A DNA stretch of 64,000 bases from an uncultured Clostridia bacterium (GTDB lineage Bacteria; Bacillota; Clostridia; Christensenellales; UBA1750), in NCBI GenBank assembly GCA_904393115.1, contig CAJFMX010000001.1:1-64000 (forward strand), read 5' to 3'. A model generated the notes under the pieces. It saw only the letters and a list, made by a program, of their open reading frames with translations. It did not search any database and had not been told where the DNA came from. The position numbers and the translations under genes are program-made. Positions 43,368 to 51,274 of the stretch are shown one piece after another (the first letter of the stretch is position 1; every line of letters starts with the position of its first letter).

Positions 43368-44468
43368 ATGATCGTGGAATTGGATCGATTTGAACAGGAA
43401 GTGCGCGAGCTGGAGAAGAAGTTGGATGAAACCGCCTCCGCCTTTGACGTGGACGCCATGCGCGACGAGCTGGACCAGCTCCACCGCGAGATGGAGCAGC
43501 CGGACTTCTGGAACAACCTCGAGCGCGCGCAGAAGGTCAACCAGCGCATCAAGACCATCACCGACAGAACCCAGGGCATCGCGGACCTGCGCGCCCAGTG
43601 CGAGGACGCGCACACCCTCATCGCCATGTGCGACGAGGAGCAGGACGAGAGCCTCGTCCCGGAGATCGAGAGCGAGATCCAGGACCTGACCCAAAAGATC
43701 GGCGCGCTCTACCTCTCCACGCTCCTGCGCGGGGAGTACGACGCCAACGACTGCATCCTCTCCCTGCACGCGGGCGCGGGCGGCACCGAGGCCCAGGACT
43801 GGACGCAGATGCTCTACCGCATGTACACCCGCTATGCCGAGCGCCACGGCTACCAGGTGCGCGAGCTCGACTTCCTGGAGGGGGACGAGGCGGGCATCAA
43901 GTCCGTGACCTTCGAGGTCAAGGGGGAAAACGCCTATGGCTACCTCAAGGCCGAGCGCGGCGTGCACCGGCTGGTGCGCATCTCGCCCTTTGACAGCGCG
44001 GCCCGGCGCCACACCTCCTTTGCCTCGCTGGACGTCATGCCCGTCCTGCCGGACGACGGCGGCATCGTCATCAAGCCCGAGGACCTGCGCATCGACACCT
44101 ACCGCGCGGGCGGCGCGGGCGGCCAGCACGTCAACCGCACGGACTCGGCTGTGCGCATCACGCACATCCCGACCGGCATCGTCGTCCAGTGCCAGAACGA
44201 GCGCAGCCAGATCCAGAACCGCGAGCAGGCCATGGCCGTGCTCCGCGCGCGCCTGGTCGAGCTGCGCGAGCGCGAAAACCAGGAGAAGATGAGCGAGATC
44301 AAGGGCGAGCTCAAGAAGATCGAGTGGGGCAGCCAGATCCGCTCCTACGTCTTCCAGCCCTATACCATGGTCAAGGACCACCGCACCGGCTTTGAGGTTG
44401 GCGACATCGACAGCGTCATGGACGGCGACCTGGACGGCTTCATCACCGCCTACCTGCAGATGCTCTAA
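43368..44468 (+). CDS. prfB: Peptide chain release factor 2
   Basis: 366 residues. It terminates translation at UGA and UAA. The stop-recognition tripeptide SPF is at 206-208 (RISPFD) and the catalytic GGQ at 251-253. Unlike E. coli and many Firmicutes, the gene is one continuous frame from its ATG: there is no in-frame UGA near codon 26 and no frameshift site, so the usual autoregulation is missing. Its place after secA is conserved in Firmicutes. Confidence 0.97.
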   Translation: MIVELDRFEQEVRELEKKLDETASAFDVDAMRDELDQLHREMEQPDFWNNLERAQKVNQRIKTITDRTQGIADLRAQCEDAHTLIAMCDEEQDESLVPEIESEIQDLTQKIGALYLSTLLRGEYDANDCILSLHAGAGGTEAQDWTQMLYRMYTRYAERHGYQVRELDFLEGDEAGIKSVTFEVKGENAYGYLKAERGVHRLVRISPFDSAARRHTSFASLDVMPVLPDDGGIVIKPEDLRIDTYRAGGAGGQHVNRTDSAVRITHIPTGIVVQCQNERSQIQNREQAMAVLRARLVELRERENQEKMSEIKGELKKIEWGSQIRSYVFQPYTMVKDHRTGFEVGDIDSVMDGDLDGFITAYLQML

Positions 44469-44503
44469 AGCACTGCTTCGATCTTACGAGGAGGCGCGAC
44501 ACT

Positions 44504-45985
44504 ATGCGAAAGACCTTTGCCGCAGTGCTCTCCGCCCTTGCGGCATGGCTGCTGCTGCTCTCCATGGCGCTGCTGGGCGTCTTCATCTGCACGACGTCCC
44601 GCAGCTTCTACGCGTATGAATACGCGAAGTACGGCCAGGCCGAGACCATCGGCATCAGCGACGAGGGACTCATGCGCGTGACGAATGCGCTGCTCGACTA
44701 CCTCTGGGGCAGCCGCGACACGCTGGACATGCAGGCCGAAATCGGCGGCGAGATGCGCGAGGTCTTTTCCGACCGCGAAAAGGCCCACATGGTCGACGTG
44801 CGCAACCTCGTAATCCTCGCGCGCACCGTCATGGTGGCCGCCTTTGTCGCGGGCGCTGCGCTCTGGGTCGTGGGCTGCTTCCTCGGGAAAAAGAAACCGG
44901 GCGGCGTGCGCGCCAGCGGCATCGGGTACCTGGCCGGCGCGGGGACGCTGGTCGCGGCCACGGCGGCGGTCGTCTTCCTCGCGATGCAGGACTTTACCGC
45001 GGTGTTCATCCGCTTCCACGAGATCTTCTTCACCAACGACCTGTGGATTCTCAGCGCGGACGACATGCTCATCCAGATGGTGCCGGAGCCCTTCTTTGCG
45101 GACTGCGCGGCGCTGATCGCCGCGGTCTTTGGCGTGGGCGCGGCCGCGACCATCGCGCTTGCCATCGTCATGGTCGTGCGCGACACCCTGGGTCGCCGCC
45201 CCCGCGGCCCCAAGCCGGCGGCGGAGAGCGGCGCGGACGGCGAGAAAGCGGATTGGGACATCCGCCCCGTCGGCGGGGGAGAGCGGGGATACTTCCGCAT
45301 CGACCGCCCCGCGGACGCGCAGGAGCGCCCCGACGCCCGCGAGATCTTCGCGCGCATGGGCCTGGATGAGGAGGAAGAGGACGAGGAGGAGACCCTCCCC
45401 GTCGACCGCCTGCGCGAGGCGGCGCTGCGCACGGAGCGCAAGCCCGCCCCTGCAGGCGCCCCAGCCTGGCCGAAGGAGCCGGAGGAGGAGGCGCCCACCG
45501 TGCACCGGCCGGCGCGCTTTACCGGCGATTTCCCCGCGCGGCTGGACGACCAGGACCTCTCCGTGCGCCTGGAGATGAAGCTGGACCTGCGCGTCGAGCG
45601 CAGCGCGGACGGCGAGCTCACCCTCGCCATGGACCCCGGCCGAAAGCCGGAGATCACGCTGCGCAGCCAGCCCGGCCGGCTCGACTTCACCGTCGAGGAC
45701 GTGCCGGAGCTCTCCGCGGGCGCGCCCGCCGCGCTCCCGCGGACGGCGCAGCCGCAGACCGCCAAGCCGCAGCCGGCGCAGCCGGAACCGGCACAGCCGC
45801 AGCCGGCCGCGCCGGTCGCGGAGGCGGCGGAATCCGCGACCGATTCCTGGGAGGGGGCCGACGCCGTGCCCGTCGGGCCGCGGCGCCCGGTGGAGCCCGC
45901 GCCCTCGCCGGAGGAGCTGCTCCGGCAAATGGATGAACTCATGAAGGGATTTCCCCGAAACGGCAAGGAGGAAGAAGGCCGTTGA
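44504..45985 (+). CDS. TIGR01906/DUF1461-like membrane protein with long disordered tail
   Basis: 493 residues. The first ~225 residues match DUF1461: an N-terminal membrane helix, an extracytoplasmic loop with FYAYEYAKYG, then helices around LVILARTVMVAAFVAGAALW, YLAGAGTLVAATAAVVFLAM and CAALIAAVFGVGAAATIALA. The remaining ~260 residues are acidic, charged and low in complexity, with a run of Gln-Pro-Ala repeats near 415-440, predicted to be disordered and cytoplasmic. The tail overlaps tsaD by four bases. No function is known for the family. Confidence 0.72.
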   Translation: MRKTFAAVLSALAAWLLLLSMALLGVFICTTSRSFYAYEYAKYGQAETIGISDEGLMRVTNALLDYLWGSRDTLDMQAEIGGEMREVFSDREKAHMVDVRNLVILARTVMVAAFVAGAALWVVGCFLGKKKPGGVRASGIGYLAGAGTLVAATAAVVFLAMQDFTAVFIRFHEIFFTNDLWILSADDMLIQMVPEPFFADCAALIAAVFGVGAAATIALAIVMVVRDTLGRRPRGPKPAAESGADGEKADWDIRPVGGGERGYFRIDRPADAQERPDAREIFARMGLDEEEEDEEETLPVDRLREAALRTERKPAPAGAPAWPKEPEEEAPTVHRPARFTGDFPARLDDQDLSVRLEMKLDLRVERSADGELTLAMDPGRKPEITLRSQPGRLDFTVEDVPELSAGAPAALPRTAQPQTAKPQPAQPEPAQPQPAAPVAEAAESATDSWEGADAVPVGPRRPVEPAPSPEELLRQMDELMKGFPRNGKEEEGR

Positions 45986-47037
45986 CCTATCTGCAAACCG
46001 CAAGACAAAGTGTGGAGGCGAACAAGGGCCGGGAGGACATCCGGCTGCTGGCCATTGAGACCTCCTGCGACGAGACGAGCGCGGCCGTGACCATCGGCCG
46101 GACGCAGCGCTCGCTGGTCATCGCCTCCCAGGTGGAGACGCACGCGCTCTACGGCGGCGTCGTGCCGGAGATCGCCTCCCGCGCGCACGTGGAGGCCCTG
46201 CCGGGCGTCGTGCGCCGCGCGCTCGAGGAGGCCGAGACCGCGCCGGAGGACCTGGACGGCGTGGCCGTGACCTATGGCCCGGGGCTCGTCGGCGCGCTGC
46301 TGTGCGGCGTGTCCTATGCAAAGGGCTTCGCCTACCGGCACGGGCTGCCGCTCGTGCCCGTGCACCACATCGAGGGGCACATCTCCGCGGCGTATTTGGC
46401 GCACCCGGACCTCGCGCCCCCGTTCCTGGCGCTGGTGGTCTCGGGCGGGCACAGCCACCTCGTGCGCGTCGCGGACTACGGCCACCACGAGATCCTCGGC
46501 CGCACGCGGGACGACGCCGCGGGCGAGGCCTTTGACAAGGCCGCGCGCGTGCTGGGCCTGCCCTATCCCGGGGGCCCAGCCATCGACCGCCTGGCCCGCG
46601 AGGGGGACGACCGCGCCCTGCCCCTGCCCCGCTCCCGGCAGGAGGGCTACAACTACTCCTTCAGCGGCCTGAAGACCGCGCTGCTGCAGGCCGTGGCCCG
46701 CATGGAGAAGCAGGGCGCGCGCCCGAGCGACGCGGACATCGCCGCGTCCTTCCGCCGCGCGGTGGTCGAGCAGCTCGTGGACAAGGCGGAGTGCGCCCTG
46801 CGCGACACCGGGCTCAAAAAGCTCGTCCTGGCCGGGGGCGTGGCCTGCAATTCGCTGCTGCGCGCCCGCGCAAACGAGGCCTGCCAACGCCTCGGCGCGC
46901 GCGTGTTCCTGCCGCCGCCCATCCTCTGCACGGACAACGCCGCCATGATCGGCTGCGCCGGGTATTATCGCTACCGGGAGGGCCGCATTGCGGACCTGGA
47001 CCTGAACGCCGTGCCCTCGATGCCGCTTCCCAACTGA
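45982..47037 (+). CDS. tsaD: tRNA N6-adenosine threonylcarbamoyltransferase
   Basis: 351 residues. With TsaB and TsaE it installs t6A37 on ANN-decoding tRNAs. Motifs: IETSCDETSAA, YGGVVPEIASRAHVE, metal-binding HHIEGH (His129, His133), LVVSGGHSHLV, GEAFDKAARVLGLPYPGGP and DNAAMIG. The TTG at 45982 is ten bases after AAGGAGG and overlaps the stop of the upstream gene; a GTG at 46012 has no ribosome site. Confidence 0.96.
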   Translation: MTYLQTARQSVEANKGREDIRLLAIETSCDETSAAVTIGRTQRSLVIASQVETHALYGGVVPEIASRAHVEALPGVVRRALEEAETAPEDLDGVAVTYGPGLVGALLCGVSYAKGFAYRHGLPLVPVHHIEGHISAAYLAHPDLAPPFLALVVSGGHSHLVRVADYGHHEILGRTRDDAAGEAFDKAARVLGLPYPGGPAIDRLAREGDDRALPLPRSRQEGYNYSFSGLKTALLQAVARMEKQGARPSDADIAASFRRAVVEQLVDKAECALRDTGLKKLVLAGGVACNSLLRARANEACQRLGARVFLPPPILCTDNAAMIGCAGYYRYREGRIADLDLNAVPSMPLPN

Positions 47038-47047
47038 GCAAGGCCAA

Positions 47048-47086
47048 GGCCCGCCCCCGCTGAAATCCAGCGGAGGCGGGCCTTGT
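47048..47086 (+). terminator. Terminator after tsaD
   Basis: GGCCCGCC plus CCGCTG pair with CAGCGG plus GGCGGGCC around a short AAATC loop, with a single bulged base, followed by TTGT. The stem is strong but the T-run is poor. Confidence 0.7.
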
Positions 47087-47218
47087 CGATTTTTCGCGGA
47101 CCGCCGCGAAGGAGATGGAATCATAAGGATTTTTTCGCCCGGAAAAAAAGAGGCGGGAAAATTTTTTTTGCTCTTGACAAGCGGCCGTTTTAGAGAAGGG
47201 CGAACGAGCGAATTTCGG

Positions 47219-47317
47219 TTTTCCACCGCGGCGAACGTCGAACCCTGTGGAAAAGGCAAAGAAAATTCGTGTTTTCAAGGAATTGCCTGTGGATAACATT
47301 GTGGACAGTGGGGATAA
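47219..47317. other. Cluster of DnaA-box-like sequences in an AT-rich island
   Basis: Within about 100 bases there is one perfect DnaA box, TGTGGATAA (47288-47296), two with one mismatch, TGTGGAAAA (47246-47254) and TGGGGATAA (47309-47317), and two with two mismatches, TTTTCCACC (47219-47227) and TGTGGACAG (47300-47308). The A/T-rich stretch 47119-47200 next to it stands out from the GC-rich surroundings. The whole 47038-47450 gap contains no convincing gene. It may be a DnaA-titration or regulatory site. Confidence 0.55.
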
Positions 47318-47450
47318 CTCGGAATTTTCCCCGTATGCTTTGAAAATCTATGCAGGAACGTTCGGGAAAATGCGGAGGCATATTCCGGATTTTTTTCGCA
47401 TAGAGAAGCTATGGCAAACAAAAACGCGCAGAAACGGGGAGGGATTTGCC

Positions 47451-48155
47451 GTGAAAAGGAAGCTGGTCGCCCTGGCGGTGCTCCTGGTGGGGCTGGCGGG
47501 ATTCTGGGCGCTGCTGGGCGGGGAGGAGGGGGCGTCCGTCTTCCTGTCGCAGCCAATGCCGGGGTCGCTTGCGGGCCGGGTCATCGGCGTGGATGCCGGC
47601 CACGGCGGGTATGACGGCGGCTGCACCGGCGCAAGCGGCACGGCGGAAAAGGACCTGAACCTGGCCGTGGCGCTCCTGCTGCGCGACGAGCTGGAGGCGC
47701 GGGGCGCGACGGTCGTCCTCTCGCGGGAGGAGGACGTCGCCCTCATCGACCCGGAGAACACCCCCGGCTACAAGAAGCGCAAGGAGCTGACGCGCCGGCT
47801 GGAGATCTTCGCCGCGGCGCAGGCCGAGTGCGTGGTCAGCGTGCACATGAACCAGTTCTCCGACCCCTCGCAGCGCGGGGCGCAGGTCTTCTTTCAGGCG
47901 GGGGCCGAGGAGGGCGAGGTCCTGGCCCGGGCGCTGCAGGGCGCCCTGCGGGAGCTGGACCCGGACAACGGACGCGAGGCAAACGCCGGGGACTACTACA
48001 TCCTGACCGGGACGCCGGCCTCGGCCCTGGTCGAGTGCGGCTTCCTCTCCAACCCCGAGGAGGAGGCGCGCCTGTGCACGCCGGAGTACCGGCAGGCACT
48101 CGCCGCGGCCGTGGCCGACGGGCTGGAGGACTACTTTGCGCCGCAGGAGAGCTGA
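47451..48155 (+). CDS. CwlD-like N-acetylmuramoyl-L-alanine amidase (Amidase_3)
   Basis: 234 residues. An N-terminal hydrophobic segment (VALAVLLVGLAGFWALL) acts as signal anchor. The zinc amidase domain has GVDAGHGGYDGG (His51), a glutamate in TAEKDLNLAVAL, VSVHMNQF (second His) and the catalytic Glu in ALVECGFLSN. CwlD-type enzymes cut the peptide side chain for spore cortex muramic lactam formation; this role is inferred. The GTG at 47451 has GGGGAGGG seven bases upstream; the open frame further upstream covers the DnaA-box region and has no similarity. Confidence 0.88.
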   Translation: MKRKLVALAVLLVGLAGFWALLGGEEGASVFLSQPMPGSLAGRVIGVDAGHGGYDGGCTGASGTAEKDLNLAVALLLRDELEARGATVVLSREEDVALIDPENTPGYKKRKELTRRLEIFAAAQAECVVSVHMNQFSDPSQRGAQVFFQAGAEEGEVLARALQGALRELDPDNGREANAGDYYILTGTPASALVECGFLSNPEEEARLCTPEYRQALAAAVADGLEDYFAPQES

Positions 48156-48168
48156 AAATCCACGGTCC

Positions 48169-48197
48169 TTGCAAGCGCCGGGCGCGTGTTGTATACT
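48169..48197 (+). promoter_or_regulatory. Promoter of the rhamnulokinase gene
   Basis: TTGCAA (48169-48174), 17-base spacer, TATACT (48192-48197). Confidence 0.75.
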
Positions 48198-48230
48198 GGA
48201 GGAAAACCAGAAGTATCGGGGGGACCTCGA

Positions 48231-49703
48231 ATGAGCGCAACCTTTCTTGCGATGGACTTGGGCGCGTCGTCCGGGCGCGCCATGCTCGGAACCCTTGCGG
48301 ACGGCCGGCTGACGCTGCGCGAGCTGCACCGCTTCTCCAACGACCCCGTGCGCCTGGCCGGGCTCCTGCAGTGGGACCTGCCGCGCCTGTTCTTTGAGAC
48401 GAAGACCGCCCTCAACAAGGCGGCGCTTGCGGGGATCTCCCTGTCCGCCATGGGCATAGACACCTGGGGCGTGGACTACGGCCTGCTGGACGAGCGGGGG
48501 CGCCTCCTTTCGGACCCGGTCAACTACCGCGACGAGCGCACCGCGGGCGTGATGGAAAAGGCCTTCGCCGTCGTGCCGGAGGAGGAGATCTACCGCCGCA
48601 CGGGCCTTGCGCGCCTGTCGTTCAACACGCTCTATCAGCTCTATTCCCAGGTGCTCGACGGCGACGCGCGCCTGACCCTGGCGCAGGACCTGCTCTTCAT
48701 GCCGGACCTGCTGGGCTACCTTTTGACCGGGGTCAAGGGCTGCGAGTACACCATCGCCTCGACCTCGCAGATGCTCTCGCCCAGGACGCGCACCTGGGAC
48801 CGCGGCCTGCTGGACAAGCTGGGCATCCCCGCGCGCCTGCTGCTGCCCGTGGAGGAGCCGGGAACCGTCCGCGGCCGTCTCCTGCCCGAGATCGCGCAGG
48901 AGACCGGCGCGGGCGAGGTGCCGCTCGTCGCCGTGGCGGGGCACGACACCGCCTCGGCCGTGGCCGCGGTGCCGGCCGTGGACGAGGACTTTGCCTACAT
49001 CTCCAGCGGCACCTGGTCGCTCGTGGGCGTGGAGACGCGCGCGCCCGTGATCTCCGAGGAGGCCAAGGCCTTCAACCTCACCAACGAGGGCGGCGTGGAC
49101 GGCACCTACCGCGTGCTCAAGAACGTCATGGGGCTGTGGATCATCCAGGAGTGCCAGCGGGAGTGGGAGCGGCGCGGAATCCGCCTGACCTTCCCGCAGA
49201 TCGTGGAGGAGGCCGGGCGCGCCCCCGCCTTTGCCGCGCTCTTTGACCCGGACGGGGAGGAGTTCCTCACCCCGGGGAACATGCCCGAGAAGATCGCCGC
49301 GGCCTGCCGCCGCACCGGCCAGCGCCCGCCCGAGGGCGTGGGCGCGACGGCCCGCGCCGTCTACGAGTCCCTGGCCCTCTGCTACCGCCACACGGTCGAG
49401 CGGCTCGAGCAGGCGCGCGGCCGCGCCGTCTCCGCGCTGCACATCGTCGGCGGCGGCAGCAACAACGAGATGCTCAACCGCTTCACCGCCGACGCCCTGG
49501 GCATCCCCGTGCTGGCCGGGCCCTCGGAGGCCACGGCGATCGGCAACCTGCTCCTGCAGGCGCGGGCGCTGGGCCTCGTCGGGGACCTCTGGGAGATGCG
49601 GCGCATCGTGGCGGATTCCTTCGGCGTGCGCCGCATCGAGCCAGGGGACCGCGCGCCCTGGGACGCGGCCTACAAGACCTACCGGGAGATCGTGGGCCGA
49701 TAA
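48231..49703 (+). CDS. rhaB: Rhamnulokinase (FGGY family)
   Basis: 490 residues. The N-terminal phosphate loop region MDLGASSGRAMLG, ISLSAMGIDTWGVDYGLLD, LVAVAGHDTASAVAAVP, SSGTWSLVGVE, TNEGGVDGTYRVLKNVMGLW and HIVGGGSNNEMLNR fit rhamnulokinases rather than xylulokinases. It phosphorylates L-rhamnulose; no rhaA or rhaD is nearby, so rhamnose use would need genes elsewhere. The start at 48231 follows ATCGGGGGG. Confidence 0.9.
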   Translation: MSATFLAMDLGASSGRAMLGTLADGRLTLRELHRFSNDPVRLAGLLQWDLPRLFFETKTALNKAALAGISLSAMGIDTWGVDYGLLDERGRLLSDPVNYRDERTAGVMEKAFAVVPEEEIYRRTGLARLSFNTLYQLYSQVLDGDARLTLAQDLLFMPDLLGYLLTGVKGCEYTIASTSQMLSPRTRTWDRGLLDKLGIPARLLLPVEEPGTVRGRLLPEIAQETGAGEVPLVAVAGHDTASAVAAVPAVDEDFAYISSGTWSLVGVETRAPVISEEAKAFNLTNEGGVDGTYRVLKNVMGLWIIQECQREWERRGIRLTFPQIVEEAGRAPAFAALFDPDGEEFLTPGNMPEKIAAACRRTGQRPPEGVGATARAVYESLALCYRHTVERLEQARGRAVSALHIVGGGSNNEMLNRFTADALGIPVLAGPSEATAIGNLLLQARALGLVGDLWEMRRIVADSFGVRRIEPGDRAPWDAAYKTYREIVGR

Positions 49704-49719
49704 GAGGGGGAGGACCAGC

Positions 49720-51093
49720 TTGGAACAGACATCGCTGTTTGACGCGCCGGGCGACCGCAGCCAGCCCCTGGCCGCGCGGCTCCGCCCCCGCACCCTGGAG
49801 GAATACGTGGGGCAGAAGCACCTGCTCGGCCCGGGCAAGGTCCTGCGCCGCCTGATCGAGAGCGATCAGGTTTCCTCCATGATCTTCTGGGGCCCGCCGG
49901 GCGTGGGCAAGACCACGCTTGCGCGCATCATCGCCCAGCGCACGCAGGCGGAGTTCATCGACTTTTCCGCCGTGAACAGCGGCATCAAGGAGATCCGCGC
50001 CATCATGCAGCGCGCGGAGGAGGGGCGGCGCCTGGGCGTGCGCACGATCCTCTTTGTGGACGAGATCCACCGCTTCAACAAGGCCCAGCAGGACGCCTTC
50101 CTGCCCTACGTGGAAAAGGGCAGCATCATCCTCATCGGCGCCACGACCGAGAACCCCTCCTTTGAGATCAACGGCGCGCTCCTGTCCCGGTGCAAGGTGT
50201 TCGTGCTGCAGGCGCTGCGCACGGAGGACTTGGTGGAGCTCCTGCAGCGGGCGCTGACCGACGAGCGGGGCTTCGGCGGGCAGGTCGTGCACATCGCGCC
50301 GAACCTGCTGGAATCCATCGCCGTCTTTGCCAACGGCGACGCGCGCACCGCGCTCATGACGCTGGAGATGGTCGTGCTCAACGGCGACATGGACGCAAGC
50401 GGCGAAACCACCGTCACCGAGGAGACGCTCGCCCAGTGCACCTCCCGCCGCTCCCTGCTCTACGACAAGAACGGCGAGGAGCACTACAACCTCATCTCCG
50501 CCCTGCACAAGTCCATGCGCAATTCGGACCCGGACGCGGCGGTCTACTGGCTGGCGCGCATGCTGGAGGCCGGGGAGGACCCGCTCTACGTGGCCCGGCG
50601 CGTCGTGCGCTTCGCCAGCGAGGACGTGGGCCTGGCCGATCCCCGCGCGCTGGAGCTCGCCGTCGCCGCCTACCAGGCCTGCCACTTCAACGGCATGCCC
50701 GAGTGCACGGTGAACCTGACGCAGGCGGTGGTCTACCTCTCGCTTGCGCCCAAGTCCAACGCCATGGAGGTCGCCTACAACGAGGCCAAGAAGGACGCGC
50801 TCGAGCAGTTGGACGAGCCCGTGCCCCTCGTCATCCGCAACGCGCCCACGCGCCTGATGCAGGAGCTGGACTACGGCAAGGGCTACCAGTACGCCCACGA
50901 TACGAAGGAGAAGATGGCCCGCATGCAGTGCCTGCCCGACTCCCTCGCCGGCCGCGAATACTACCGCCCCACAAACGAGGGCGTGGAGGGGCGCTTCCGC
51001 TCCCGCCTGGAGGCCATCAAGGCCTGGAAAGCGGGCCGCGCGCCGTCCCCCCGGGCGGAGAAGGAGGCCCCGCAGGGCGGGGAACAAAGATAG
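49720..51093 (+). CDS. rarA: Replication-associated recombination protein A (AAA+ ATPase)
   Basis: 457 residues. It is a tetrameric AAA+ related to clamp-loader subunits and acts at stalled forks. Walker A GPPGVGKT (58-65), Walker B FVDEIHRFN, sensor 1 IGATTENPSFEIN and the C-terminal YLSLAPKSNA and GYQYAHD segments are diagnostic. The TTG at 49720 has GGGGGAGG upstream and begins LEQTSLFDAPGDRSQPLA, the usual start of the family; the open frame runs further up inside rhaB. Confidence 0.95.
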   Translation: MEQTSLFDAPGDRSQPLAARLRPRTLEEYVGQKHLLGPGKVLRRLIESDQVSSMIFWGPPGVGKTTLARIIAQRTQAEFIDFSAVNSGIKEIRAIMQRAEEGRRLGVRTILFVDEIHRFNKAQQDAFLPYVEKGSIILIGATTENPSFEINGALLSRCKVFVLQALRTEDLVELLQRALTDERGFGGQVVHIAPNLLESIAVFANGDARTALMTLEMVVLNGDMDASGETTVTEETLAQCTSRRSLLYDKNGEEHYNLISALHKSMRNSDPDAAVYWLARMLEAGEDPLYVARRVVRFASEDVGLADPRALELAVAAYQACHFNGMPECTVNLTQAVVYLSLAPKSNAMEVAYNEAKKDALEQLDEPVPLVIRNAPTRLMQELDYGKGYQYAHDTKEKMARMQCLPDSLAGREYYRPTNEGVEGRFRSRLEAIKAWKAGRAPSPRAEKEAPQGGEQR

Positions 51094-51114
51094 CAAGGCC
51101 CCGCGCACAATTCC

Positions 51115-51157
51115 CAGGCGGACGAAGGGATTTCCCCCCTTTTGTCCGCCTGTTTTT
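51115..51157 (+). terminator. Terminator after rarA
   Basis: CAGGCGGAC (51115-51123) pairs with GTCCGCCTG (51144-51152), with AAGGG/CCCTT inside, followed by five Ts. Confidence 0.87.
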
Positions 51158-51274
51158 GTCTTTCAGTCCGCCAAAATAATGGAAAGTTTACAGAGTGCAG
51201 ATACAACGTTGATGGAGTTCTCCCCGGCGGGCGGATACAATGAAGTTGGAAAAACGAAAAAAGGGGGAACACTG

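Noticed and set aside
47247-47450. N-terminal extension of the CwlD-like amidase
   Set aside because: The open frame covers the DnaA-box cluster; the signal anchor and ribosome site fit the GTG at 47451.
47038-47450. Calling this gap the chromosomal origin
   Set aside because: DnaA-like boxes are present but dnaA, dnaN, rpmH and gyr genes are absent, and no skew could be measured in a single window.
51209-51241. Sigma-A promoter TTGATG/TACAAT before the vWA lipoprotein gene
   Set aside because: The spacer would be 21 bases, too long for a confident call, although some promoter must exist after the rarA terminator.
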